This document shows, piece after piece, positions 8,737-15,902 of a stretch of DNA of 22,601 bases; positions within the stretch are counted from its first letter, which is position 1; every line of letters starts with the position of its first letter. Where the stretch lies: assembly GCA_023402355.1 (NCBI GenBank), contig JAEXCG010000101.1, positions 1 to 22,601 of the forward strand, in the 5' to 3' direction. The notes under the pieces were generated by a model, which was not told the origin of the DNA, did not search any database, and saw nothing but the letters and a program-made list of their open reading frames with translations. The position numbers and the translations under genes are program-made. The stretch comes from Bacillota bacterium (GTDB taxonomy: Bacteria > Bacillota > Clostridia > Christensenellales > Aristaeellaceae).

Positions 8737-8961
8737 GTGAACCAAGAAATACGTAAAGTCTATGAAGAAGTCGCAAGACAATACGGCGTCACGCCGGAGG
8801 TGGTCGAGCGGGAAATCAGGGAATGTATCGTGGAGATGTACACCACCCCGCAGACGCCGGAGGCGAGGGCGCTGCAGGCGCGCGTGCCCCGGCGCGGCGC
8901 CATCCCCACGAACGAGGAGATGATCTACTTCATCGCCGCGTATATACAGGAAGACGATTGA
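8737..8961 (+). CDS. Small protein resembling the Spo0A C-terminal (effector) domain
   Basis: A 74-residue cytoplasmic protein starting at GTG 8737 with GGGAGGG at 8724-8730. Residues 5-36 (IRKVYEEVARQYGVTPEVVEREIRECIVEMY) read like the helix pair of Spo0A's DNA-binding domain, where LYPKIAKKYNTTPSRVERAIRHAIEVAW is found in Bacillus (recalled, not aligned). The second half, PRRGAIPTNEEMIYFIAAYI (51-70), is a separate conserved-looking motif with a further helix. No receiver domain is present, so it is not a response regulator. Free-standing Spo0A_C-like small proteins are known in Clostridia, but their role is unclear. It is divergent from an XRE regulator and followed after 14 bp by the promoter of the next gene, so it is probably monocistronic. 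Confidence 0.75.
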   Translation: MNQEIRKVYEEVARQYGVTPEVVEREIRECIVEMYTTPQTPEARALQARVPRRGAIPTNEEMIYFIAAYIQEDD

Positions 8962-8975
8962 CGCAAGGCCGGGCT

Positions 8976-9004
8976 TTTACATTCTGCGTCCGCCGTGGTA
9001 TAAT
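8976..9004 (+). promoter_or_regulatory. Near-consensus housekeeping promoter of the cysteine-desulfidase-like gene
   Basis: TTTACA (8976-8981) and TATAAT (8999-9004) are separated by exactly 17 bp. The expected start near 9011 leaves a leader of about 24 nt carrying GGAGG at 9021-9025. The promoter begins 14 bp after the mini-protein stop. Confidence 0.85.
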
Positions 9005-9034
9005 GCGGTATCTGAACTACGGAGGATGACTTCC

Positions 9035-10309
9035 ATGCGGGACGAAGCTTTTTTCCTCGGCGAGATTCACAAGGCGCTCATGCCCTCGACCGGCTGCACG
9101 GAGCCCGTGGCCATCGCCCTGAACACGGCGACGGCCAGAAAGCACGCGCGGGGCGCTTTGAAGCATTTGACGCTGACGCTCGACGCGTACCTGTACAAGA
9201 ACGCCATGGGCGTGGGCATTCCGGGCTCCGACGAGCGCGGCGTGGCCCTGTGCGCGGCGATGGGCGTGTGCGCGGGCGACGCGCAGGCGCAGCTTCGCGT
9301 GCTCGACCATGTGACGCCGCAGGCGCTGAAGGACGCCAAGCAGATGGTGTTCGACGGGCTCGTGACGGTGAAGACGCGCGGCGACGTGCCGGACCTGTTC
9401 GTCGAATCGGTGCTGGAAACCGAGGAGGACTGCGTGCGCGTGCTGACGCTGTCCGCGCACACGAACATCGTGCGCGTCGATCATGCGCCGTTTGAGCCCT
9501 ACGTGCCGTCCCGCGAGGCGGGCGCGGAGCACCCCATCCGCGAGTGCACGCTGGGGGAGATGATCGCCTTTGCGGACGCGGTGCCCGCGGATCGGCTGGC
9601 CTTTTTGCAGGAGGGCATCGACATGAACCTGGCGGTGGCGCAGGAGGGCAGAAAGTTCGGCCTCGGCCTCGCGCTGGGCACGTTGATCGATCAGGGGGTC
9701 ATCGGGCGCTCGCCGGTATCCGCCGCGCAGCTCCTGTGCGCCTCGGCCTCCTACGCGCGCATGTCGGGCGTCTCCATGCCGGTGATGACGGCCACCGGCA
9801 GCGGCAACCAGGGCATCACGCTGCTGCTGACGCTGGAGGCGGTGGCCCGGGAGCGCGGCGTCGATCAGGAAAGGAAGCTGCGTGCGGCGGCGCTCGCCAA
9901 CCTCGTCAACATCTACGTCAAGTCCTTCACCGGCACGCTGTCGGCGGTGTGCGCCTGCGGCGTGGCCTCCGGGCTGGGCGCGTCGGTCGGCGTGGTGTAC
10001 ATGCTGGGCGGCGGCGAGCAGCAGATGCTGGGGGCCATGCAGAACATCCTCGGCTCCATCTCGGGCATGATCTGCGACGGCGCAAAGGAGGGCTGCGCGA
10101 ACAAGGTGGAGCTGTCCTCCGGCCTCGCGGTGCAGGCGGCCTTCCTCGCGATGCAGGGCATGAGCATCGCAAAGAGCGACGGCATCCTCGCAAGCGACCT
10201 GCGCACGCTCTTCGAGCACCTGGGGCAACTGGTGCAGGAGGGCATGTGCGAGACGAACCGCGTGATCGTGGACATCATGCAGGGGACGGCGACGTGCAGG
10301 GAGCTGTGA
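9035..10309 (+). CDS. L-cysteine desulfidase / serine dehydratase-alpha-like Fe-S lyase (CyuA/YhaM, UPF0597 family)
   Basis: A 424-residue cytoplasmic enzyme of the UPF0597/CyuA family, which breaks down L-cysteine to pyruvate, ammonia and sulfide using a [4Fe-4S] cluster; related serine dehydratase alpha chains act on L-serine. The cluster cysteines are visible: Cys21 in STGCTEP, Cys306/Cys308 in VCACG, Cys347 in MICDGAK and Cys354 in GCANK. A glycine-rich core, TATGSGNQGI (252-261), is also typical. An in-frame ATG at 9026 directly abuts GGAGG (9021-9025), so ATG 9035 with a 9-nt spacing is preferred. It has its own strong promoter and faces the rubredoxin/GltB gene convergently. Serine as substrate cannot be excluded. 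Confidence 0.9.
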   Translation: MRDEAFFLGEIHKALMPSTGCTEPVAIALNTATARKHARGALKHLTLTLDAYLYKNAMGVGIPGSDERGVALCAAMGVCAGDAQAQLRVLDHVTPQALKDAKQMVFDGLVTVKTRGDVPDLFVESVLETEEDCVRVLTLSAHTNIVRVDHAPFEPYVPSREAGAEHPIRECTLGEMIAFADAVPADRLAFLQEGIDMNLAVAQEGRKFGLGLALGTLIDQGVIGRSPVSAAQLLCASASYARMSGVSMPVMTATGSGNQGITLLLTLEAVARERGVDQERKLRAAALANLVNIYVKSFTGTLSAVCACGVASGLGASVGVVYMLGGGEQQMLGAMQNILGSISGMICDGAKEGCANKVELSSGLAVQAAFLAMQGMSIAKSDGILASDLRTLFEHLGQLVQEGMCETNRVIVDIMQGTATCREL

Positions 10310-10336
10310 GCGCGAACGCAGGCGGCGGCCTGTACC

Positions 10337-10391
10337 AAAAATAAAATAAGGCGGCCCGCCTCCCGCATTGCGCGGTTGAATCGGGCCGCCT
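10337..10391 (-). terminator. Terminator of the rubredoxin/GltB-like gene, between convergent genes
   Basis: AGGCGGCCCG (10349-10358) pairs perfectly with CGGGCCGCCT (10382-10391). On the minus strand the stem is followed by TATTTTATTTTTGG, a good T-run. It lies 8 bp beyond the minus-strand stop and 40 bp from the plus-strand stop, so it may slow both transcripts. The loop is long (23 nt) but can fold further. Confidence 0.8.
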
Positions 10392-10398
10392 GCGCGTA

Positions 10399-11796
10399 TC
10401 ACGCGTGCGGAATGTCGGTAAATTCGGAGATTTCCCGGCTCGTGGTGCACAGGTCGTCCACCGACAGGTCGTGCAGGTTTTCGTGGCCCGTGATGCGCGC
10501 GAAGGTGCGCAGCTCCTGCAGCGAACAGTTCAGGAAGTTCGCCACGCGCTGCGCCGCCGCGTCGCCCTGAAGCCGGGCGCGCAGCGCCGGGTCCTGCGTG
10601 GCGACGCCGACCGGGCACATGCCCGTGCCGCAGATGCGGTACTGCTGGCAGGCGGCGGCCATCAGCGCGGCGGAGGCGATGGCGACGGCGTCCGCGCCCA
10701 TGGCGATCGCCTTGGCGAAGTCCGAGGAGACGCGAAGGCCGCCCGTGATGACGAGCTGCGCGTCGCAGCCCACGCGGTCGAGGTACCGGCGCGCGCGGGA
10801 AAGGGCGTAGACGGTCGGCACGCTGGTCGCGTCGCGCACGAGCTTGGGGCTCGCGCCCGTCGCCCCGCCGCGCCCGTCGAGGGTGATGAAGTCCGGCCGG
10901 GCGAAGACGCAGTATTCCAGGTCGCGTTCGACGCGCCCGGCGGCGATCTTGATGCCGATGGGTCGCCCGTCCGACTCCGCGCGCAGGAAGTCCACCAGCG
11001 CGCGCAGGTCCTCGCGCGTGGTTACCTCCGGGAATTTGGAGGGGCTGATGACGTCCTGCCCCAGCGGCTTTTGCCTTATGCGGGCGATCTCCTCCGTCAC
11101 CTTGCCGCCCGGCAGGTGGCCGCCCATGCCCGGCTTCGTGCCCTGGCCGATCTTGATCTCGATGGCGTCCGCGTTTCGCAGGTTTTCCGGGGTGACGCTG
11201 TAGCGGTTGGGCACGTATTCAAAGATGTACTTGTCCGCCGCGGCCATCTCCTCGGGCAGGATGCCGCCCTCGCCGGAGCACATCGCGCTGCCCGCCAGGG
11301 CGCTTCCCCTTGCCAGCGCCACCTTCGTCTCCTTGGAAAGCGCGCCGAAGGACATGTGCGAGATGTACACCGGGTTTTCCAGTACCATCGGGCGCTTGGC
11401 GTGCCTGCCGATGACGGTGGTGGTGGTGACGTGCGCGTGCTCGTCCAGCGGCGGCGGGTTGAGCTGCGCGCCGAGGAGCAGGATGTCGTCCCACCCGGGC
11501 ATCGGCAGGCGCGTGCCCATGGCCTCGATGATGGGCTTGCCCGTCACCGCCATCTGGTGAATTTCCGCCATGTAGCGGCAGGCGGCGTCCGCGCGCGCCG
11601 TCTCCTTCGGGTAGTCGATCGCGAGATCGCCGCCCGCAGGAGCGGGCGCTTCCGCAGGGGCGTTTTCCTCCCTGAGCGGCGCGAAGCGCTCCGCCCGTTC
11701 GCCGCAGATCGGGCAGGCGGCGAGCGCGGAAAAGGGCTTTCCCTCTTTTTCCTCGTCGTAAACGTAGCCGCAGACCGGGCATTTGTAGCGTGCCAT
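10399..11796 (-). CDS. Rubredoxin-like domain fused to glutamate-synthase FMN/Fe-S domain (GltB2-like)
   Basis: A 465-residue cytoplasmic redox protein. Residues 1-40 are a rubredoxin-like iron site, Cys6-x2-Cys9 and Cys28-x2-Cys31; the 18-residue gap is shorter than the roughly 29 of classic rubredoxins. After a proline/alanine linker (about 45-55), residues about 75-450 match the FMN-binding synthase domain of glutamate synthase: SFGALSKE (149-156), IGQGTKPGMGGHLPG (216-230), TLDGRGGATGA (305-315) and the [3Fe-4S] cysteines Cys383, Cys389 and Cys394 in CQQYRICGTGMCPVGVATQD. The glutaminase domain and the beta-helix domain of full GltB are absent, so it is an archaeal-type GltB2 or a relative whose true reaction is unproven. 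AAAGGAGGAG precedes ATG 11796. It is monocistronic, with a strong promoter and a Fur-type operator. Confidence 0.9.
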   Translation of the reverse strand: MARYKCPVCGYVYDEEKEGKPFSALAACPICGERAERFAPLREENAPAEAPAPAGGDLAIDYPKETARADAACRYMAEIHQMAVTGKPIIEAMGTRLPMPGWDDILLLGAQLNPPPLDEHAHVTTTTVIGRHAKRPMVLENPVYISHMSFGALSKETKVALARGSALAGSAMCSGEGGILPEEMAAADKYIFEYVPNRYSVTPENLRNADAIEIKIGQGTKPGMGGHLPGGKVTEEIARIRQKPLGQDVISPSKFPEVTTREDLRALVDFLRAESDGRPIGIKIAAGRVERDLEYCVFARPDFITLDGRGGATGASPKLVRDATSVPTVYALSRARRYLDRVGCDAQLVITGGLRVSSDFAKAIAMGADAVAIASAALMAAACQQYRICGTGMCPVGVATQDPALRARLQGDAAAQRVANFLNCSLQELRTFARITGHENLHDLSVDDLCTTSREISEFTDIPHA

Positions 11797-11820
11797 GGGC
11801 TCTCCTCCTTTACAATGAAG

Positions 11821-11835
11821 TGAGAATTATTCTCA
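11821..11835. promoter_or_regulatory. Fur-family operator (perfect 7-1-7 palindrome)
   Basis: TGAGAAT-T-ATTCTCA is a perfect 15-bp palindrome differing from the classic 7-1-7 Fur box TGATAATnATTATCA by one symmetric base per arm. It covers about +5 to +19 of the predicted minus-strand transcript of the rubredoxin/GltB gene, a position suited to repression. PerR is an alternative binder. Confidence 0.75.
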
Positions 11836-11846
11836 TTTATGTTTCC

Positions 11847-11875
11847 ATTATAGACCTGATAGACGGGAAAGTCAA
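11847..11875 (-). promoter_or_regulatory. Consensus promoter of the rubredoxin/GltB-like gene
   Basis: On the minus strand TTGACT (11875-11870) and TATAAT (11852-11847) are separated by 17 bp. The start is expected near 11840, just before the Fur-type palindrome. Confidence 0.87.
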
Positions 11876-11910
11876 TGCGCCGGAGCGGAATATTTCCCGT
11901 CGGACGGCCC

Positions 11911-11944
11911 AAACGCAAAGACCCCGGCGCAGCGCGCGCCGGGG
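11911..11944 (-). terminator. Probable terminator of the NiaR-type gene
   Basis: CCCCGGCGC (11922-11930) pairs perfectly with GCGCCGGGG (11936-11944) around a five-base loop. On the minus strand it is followed by TCTTTGCGTTTG, an imperfect T-run. It lies 12 bp beyond the regulator's stop codon. Confidence 0.7.
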
Positions 11945-11956
11945 CGGGGAAGGGGT

Positions 11957-12478
11957 CTATTCGCCGGGGGCGAGGAAGCCGCGGCGTTCAAGCTGCGCAA
12001 AGGCCACGTCGAGCGTGTGCTCGTCCGGCGCGGTGAGGGTGTGCAGGTGCAGCCCGTCGGTCAGCACGGAGAGGGGGGAGGCCTCCTGCCAGCCGGGGTT
12101 TTCCACGAAGTCGTCCACCTGACGGCGGCTTCTCAGCATCAGCATGGCGCGAAACTCCCCGTAGACCGGATGGGAGACGACGATGTCCTCCACGACCGCG
12201 CCCGCGTCCACGACGGCGTAAAGCTCCTCGCGCATGCGCTCAAACCCGGTGTGGGTGCAGGCGGCGACCCGCGCGCAGGGGGAGGGCGCGGCGGCGGGGA
12301 GGATGTAGCCGTCCGGCGTGGCGAGGATAGGGTGTCCCTTGGCGCGCAGCAGCGCTACGTCCTGCACGATCACCTGACGGCTGACCGACAGCTCCTTGGC
12401 GAGCGCGCCGCCCTTCACGGGCTGGCGCGCGCGTTCAATGCGGGTAAGGATTTCGGTCCGGCGCTGGGCAGCGTCCAT
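11957..12478 (-). CDS. niaR: NiaR-type transcriptional repressor (HTH plus 3H domain)
   Basis: A 173-residue regulator. Residues about 5-60 form an HTH_11 winged helix (ALAKELSVSRQVIVQDVALLRAKGHPI). Residues 70-170 are the 3H domain named for its conserved histidines: His76 in CTHT, His103 in SHPVYGE, and His144/His146 in LHLHTL; with Glu84 they match the metal site of Thermotoga NiaR. The family represses NAD-precursor genes when nicotinic acid is abundant. GGAGGTG supports ATG 12478 rather than the in-frame GTG 12487 that lies inside it. It stands alone and is divergent from the asparaginase gene; no nad or niacin-transport gene is in the window. I could not recognise a NiaR palindrome in the divergent gap. 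Confidence 0.9.
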   Translation of the reverse strand: MDAAQRRTEILTRIERARQPVKGGALAKELSVSRQVIVQDVALLRAKGHPILATPDGYILPAAAPSPCARVAACTHTGFERMREELYAVVDAGAVVEDIVVSHPVYGEFRAMLMLRSRRQVDDFVENPGWQEASPLSVLTDGLHLHTLTAPDEHTLDVAFAQLERRGFLAPGE

Positions 12479-12507
12479 TTCGGTCACCTCCGGGTTATCT
12501 TGCCCTC

Positions 12508-12536
12508 ATTATAGCATGTTTGTCCATCAAATGCCA
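12508..12536 (-). promoter_or_regulatory. Extended -10 promoter of the NiaR-type gene
   Basis: On the minus strand TGC-TATAAT (12516-12508) is a full consensus extended -10; a poor -35 (TGGCAT, 12536-12531) lies at 17 bp. The leader would be about 23 nt. Confidence 0.7.
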
Positions 12537-12599
12537 CGCACTTTGCGGGCCGGGCGCGGGCGTCGCCGCGCGATTCCGCCACGAATTATCGGGCAAGCC

Positions 12600-12628
12600 T
12601 TGCCGGGGTGGGGCGAATCGATTATAAT
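12600..12628 (+). promoter_or_regulatory. Promoter of the asparaginase gene
   Basis: TTGCCG (12600-12605) and TATAAT (12623-12628) are 17 bp apart on the plus strand. The start is expected near 12635, with a leader of about 54 nt before ATG 12689. Confidence 0.75.
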
Positions 12629-12688
12629 GAAGAAACAGACGGACGGACGCCGGGCGCGGCGGGGCCGGACGAGCGGAGGGAACGCCGT

Positions 12689-13603
12689 ATGTATGCGATC
12701 ATTGGGACGTGGAAGATGTGCCTTTCGGGCCTGCGGGAGGCGCACGCGGGGCTCGCGGACGGCGGCGCGGCCGGGGACGCCGTGGAGACGGCGATCCGGC
12801 GCGTGGAGGACGACCCGGCCTATACCTCCGTGGGCTACGGGGGACTGCCCGCAAGCGACGGCCATGTGTTTTTGGACGCGGCCTACATGGACGGCGGCAC
12901 GCTGCGCTTCGGCGGCGTGATGAGCGTGGAGGGCGTCAAAAACCCCATCCGCGCGGCGCGCCTGCTCTGCGGGCGCGAGACGAACTGCCTGTTGGCCGGG
13001 CGCGGCGCGGAGCAGTTCGCCGTGCAAAGCGGGCTGGAGATGCGCGACATGCGCACGGAGGCGGCCCTCTCCCGCTGGCGGGAGGCGGTTCAGCAGCAGG
13101 ACGTGAAGCCGGACGCCTATCGCGGGCACGACACCGTTTGCGTGCTCGCGCTCGACGCGCGCGGCCGCATGGCGGCGGGCACCTCCACGTCGGGGCTGTT
13201 CATGAAAGCGCCCGGCCGGGTGGGCGATTCGCCCATCGTCGGCTCCGGCTTTTACTGCGACGCGCGCTTCGGCGCGGCGGCGGCGACGGGCCTGGGCGAG
13301 GACATCATGCGCGGCTGCCTTTCCTACGAGGTGGTATCGCTCATGCGGCGCGGCGCGGGGCCGAAGGAGGCTTGCGAGGAGGCGCTGCGCGCTCTCTCCC
13401 GCCGCAAGGTGGAGCTGGGCGAGGACGCGGGCAGCATCAGCCTGATCGCGCTGTCGCCACAGGGCGCGTTCGGCGCGGCCACCACGCTGCCGGTCTTTCC
13501 GTTCGCCGCCGGGGATGCGCACGGCGCCGCGCTGTACGCGGCGGGCGCGGACGCGCCCTGCCTGCGGGCCGTCACGGAAGCGGAGATGGACGGCGAGCCG
13601 TAA
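12689..13603 (+). CDS. Glycosylasparaginase-type Ntn hydrolase (asparaginase_2 family)
   Basis: A 304-residue N-terminal-nucleophile hydrolase precursor. The GHDTV motif places the self-cleavage site between Asp148 and Thr149, making Thr149 the new N-terminal nucleophile; AGTSTSGLFMKAPGRVGDSPIVG (163-185) supplies the substrate-site residues. The HDT form, rather than GT, points to N4-(beta-N-acetylglucosaminyl)-L-asparaginase over isoaspartyl peptidase, but L-asparaginase activity is also possible. The product would be aspartate. No signal peptide is seen, so it should act in the cytoplasm. ATG 12689 has GGAGGG 8 nt upstream and begins at the usual family N-terminus; the open frame from 12608 is ignored. 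It is divergent from niaR, and fhs follows after 98 nt. Confidence 0.88.
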   Translation: MYAIIGTWKMCLSGLREAHAGLADGGAAGDAVETAIRRVEDDPAYTSVGYGGLPASDGHVFLDAAYMDGGTLRFGGVMSVEGVKNPIRAARLLCGRETNCLLAGRGAEQFAVQSGLEMRDMRTEAALSRWREAVQQQDVKPDAYRGHDTVCVLALDARGRMAAGTSTSGLFMKAPGRVGDSPIVGSGFYCDARFGAAAATGLGEDIMRGCLSYEVVSLMRRGAGPKEACEEALRALSRRKVELGEDAGSISLIALSPQGAFGAATTLPVFPFAAGDAHGAALYAAGADAPCLRAVTEAEMDGEP

Positions 13604-13701
13604 AGGACGGTTACCGCGCGCGATCGCGCGGATATCGGATAGACAGGGGGCGGGAAGTTCCCCGCTCCTTCCCAAGGGACGAGAACAGTAGGAGGGATTC
13701 G
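13604..13701 (+). promoter_or_regulatory. 98-nt leader/intergenic region before fhs, two hairpins
   Basis: A 14-bp palindrome CGCGCGATCGCGCG (13617-13630) and a GCGGG/CCCGC hairpin (13650-13654 with 13661-13665) are present. I cannot match it to the ZTP or tetrahydrofolate riboswitches expected near folate genes, and no clear promoter or T-run is seen. The asparaginase transcript may simply read through into fhs. Confidence 0.3.
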
Positions 13702-15372
13702 ATGTTAAGCGATATTGAGATTGCGCGCGCATGCACAATGCAGCCCATCACGTCCATCGCGGACGCGGCGGGAATCGACGGGGAGCTGCTCGAACTCTAC
13801 GGGCGCTACAAGGCGAAGGTGGACTACAAGGCGCTGAAGGACCGGCCCATGGACGGCAGGCTGGTGCTGGTGACGGCGATCAACCCCACGCCCGCGGGCG
13901 AGGGCAAGACCACGGTTTCCATCGGCCTGGCGGACGCGCTGCGCAAGGCCGGAAAGCATACGATGCTGGCGCTGCGCGAGCCCTCGTTGGGGCCGGTCTT
14001 CGGCATCAAGGGCGGCGCCGCGGGCGGCGGCTACGCGCAGGTGGTGCCGATGGAAGACATCAACCTGCACTTCACGGGCGACCTGCACGCGATCACGGCG
14101 GCGAACAACCTGCTGGCGGCGATGGTGGACAACCACATCTCGCAGGGCAACGCGCTCGGCATCGATCCGCGCCGCATCACCTGGAAGCGCTGCATGGACA
14201 TGAACGACCGCCAGCTGCGTCAGATCGTGGACGGTCTGGGCGGAAAGATGAACGGCATGCCGCGCGAGGACGGGTTTGACATCACTACCGCCTCGGAGAT
14301 CATGGCGGTGCTCTGCCTCTCCTCCGACATCGCGGACCTCAAGGACCGGCTTTCCCGCATCGTCGTGGGCCGCACGTTCGCGGACGAGCCGGTGACCGCG
14401 GGCCAACTGAAGGCGCAGGGCGCGATGGCCGCGCTGCTGCGCGACGCGATGCGCCCGAACCTGGTGCAGACGCTGGAGGGCACGCCCGCGCTGGTGCACG
14501 GCGGCCCCTTCGCGAACATCGCTCACGGGTGCAACAGCATCGTGGCCACGCAGACGGCGCTGCGCCTGGCGGATTACGTCGTCACGGAGGCGGGCTTCGG
14601 CGCGGACCTGGGCGCGGAAAAGTTCATCGACATCAAGTGCCGCAAGGCCGGGCTCGCGCCCTCGTGCATCGTGCTGGTGGCGACGATCCGCGCGCTCAAG
14701 AGCCACGGCGGCGTGGCGAAGGCGGACCTTTCGCAGGAAAACCTGCCCGCGCTGAAAAAGGGCCTGTCCAACCTCACGCGGCATTTGCAGAACATCCGCC
14801 ACGTCTGGGGCGTGGAGCCCGTGGTGGCGCTCAACCGCTTTACGAGCGACACGGAGGCGGAGATCGCCCTCGTGCGCGAGGCGGCGGGCGAACTGGGCGC
14901 GAGCGTGGCGCTGTGCGAGGTCTGGGGCAGGGGCGGCGAAGGCGGCCTCGCGCTGGCCGAGCGGGTGATCGAAAGCTGCGGCAAGGCCGACCCGTCGAAG
15001 TTCAGCCTCACGTACGCGGACGACCTGCCGCTCGCCGCAAAGATCGAGGCGGTCGCGACGAAGATTTACGGCGCGAAGGACGTGTCGATCGCGCCCGCGG
15101 CGATGAAGATGCTCAAGTCCTTTGAGGCGGGCGGCTACGGGAAGCTGCCGGTGTGCATCGCCAAGACGCAGTACTCCTTCTCGGACGACCCGAAGAAGCT
15201 GGGCGCGCCGGAGGGTTTCACGCTGACCATAAGGCAGGTAAAGCTCAGCGCGGGCGCGGGCTTCGTGGTGGCGCTCGCAGGCGACATCATGACCATGCCG
15301 GGCCTGCCGCGCGTGCCCGCGGCGGAGAACATCGACGTGGACGCCGACGGGAACATCACGGGCCTGTTCTGA
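13702..15372 (+). CDS. fhs: Formate--tetrahydrofolate ligase
   Basis: A 556-residue cytoplasmic enzyme joining formate to tetrahydrofolate with ATP to give 10-formyl-THF, for purine and fMet synthesis and, in acetogens, the methyl branch of the Wood-Ljungdahl pathway. The ATP-binding PTPAGEGKTT motif is at 62-71, EPSLGPVFGIKGGAAGGG at 93-110, and TGDLHAITAANNLLAA at 125-140; the rest follows the family to the usual GNITGLF-type end. Length is normal. GGAGGG at 13691 fixes ATG 13702; the frame is open far upstream, but that part shadows the asparaginase gene. Only 35 nt and no terminator separate it from the Lrp-type gene, so the three genes up to 17080 may be cotranscribed. No fchA, folD or acs gene is in the window, so acetogenesis cannot be claimed. 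Confidence 0.97.
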   Translation: MLSDIEIARACTMQPITSIADAAGIDGELLELYGRYKAKVDYKALKDRPMDGRLVLVTAINPTPAGEGKTTVSIGLADALRKAGKHTMLALREPSLGPVFGIKGGAAGGGYAQVVPMEDINLHFTGDLHAITAANNLLAAMVDNHISQGNALGIDPRRITWKRCMDMNDRQLRQIVDGLGGKMNGMPREDGFDITTASEIMAVLCLSSDIADLKDRLSRIVVGRTFADEPVTAGQLKAQGAMAALLRDAMRPNLVQTLEGTPALVHGGPFANIAHGCNSIVATQTALRLADYVVTEAGFGADLGAEKFIDIKCRKAGLAPSCIVLVATIRALKSHGGVAKADLSQENLPALKKGLSNLTRHLQNIRHVWGVEPVVALNRFTSDTEAEIALVREAAGELGASVALCEVWGRGGEGGLALAERVIESCGKADPSKFSLTYADDLPLAAKIEAVATKIYGAKDVSIAPAAMKMLKSFEAGGYGKLPVCIAKTQYSFSDDPKKLGAPEGFTLTIRQVKLSAGAGFVVALAGDIMTMPGLPRVPAAENIDVDADGNITGLF

Positions 15373-15407
15373 CAGCCCCATAATTCGCACGGAAAGGGTG
15401 AAGCCCA

Positions 15408-15902
15408 TTGTACAATACGCTCGAAATGCACATCCTCGAAATCCTCTCCGACGACGCGCGCGTCAGCACGGAGCAGATCGCCGTGATGACCGGCTACGAC
15501 GTGGAGGAGGTTCGCCGCGCGGTGAAGCGCCTGGAGGACGACCGCGTGCTCGTCAAGTACCCGGCCATGATCAACTGGGAGCGCACGGACAAGGAAATGG
15601 TGCAGGCGGTGATCGAGGTGCGCGTGCAGCCCCAGCGCGACCGGGGCTTTGACGCCATCGCCGCGCGCATCTACCAGTTCGAGGAGGTCACCAGCCTCTA
15701 CCTCATGAGCGGCGCCTACGACCTGATGGTGATGGTGGAGGCCCCGACGCTCAAGCAGTTGGCCTCGTTCGTCTCCAGCAAGCTCTCCACGCTGGAGACC
15801 GTCACCGGCACGGCGACGCACTTCATGCTCAAGACCTACAAGTACGGCGGCGTCATCTTTGAAGGGGATCACGCCGACAGGCGTCTGGCGGTGAGCCCGT
15901 GA
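15408..15902 (+). CDS. Lrp/AsnC-family transcriptional regulator
   Basis: A 164-residue regulator starting at TTG 15408, with GAAAGGGTG ending 7 nt upstream; the next in-frame ATG (15426) would lose the first helix and lacks a ribosome site. Residues 1-50 are the HTH (LEILSDDARVSTEQIAVMTG, then EEVRRAVKRLEDDRVLVKY). Residues about 65-145 are the RAM ligand-binding domain with the SGAYDLMVMVEA strand (101-112). The family senses amino acids and forms octamers. Its stop overlaps the aminotransferase start (TGATG), so the two are translationally coupled and it probably controls that gene and itself. A short charged tail follows residue 150. Confidence 0.92.
   Translation: MYNTLEMHILEILSDDARVSTEQIAVMTGYDVEEVRRAVKRLEDDRVLVKYPAMINWERTDKEMVQAVIEVRVQPQRDRGFDAIAARIYQFEEVTSLYLMSGAYDLMVMVEAPTLKQLASFVSSKLSTLETVTGTATHFMLKTYKYGGVIFEGDHADRRLAVSP

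Noticed and set aside
13604..13701. ZTP or tetrahydrofolate riboswitch upstream of fhs
   Set aside because: The location is suggestive, but I do not see the conserved strands of either motif, only a GC palindrome and a short hairpin. An Infernal search against RF01750 and RF01831 would settle it.
12709..15372. An 887-codon open frame spanning the asparaginase and fhs genes
   Set aside because: Only the part from 13702 reads as fhs. The upstream part is an arginine/glycine-rich shadow of the asparaginase frame, and fhs has its own ribosome site.
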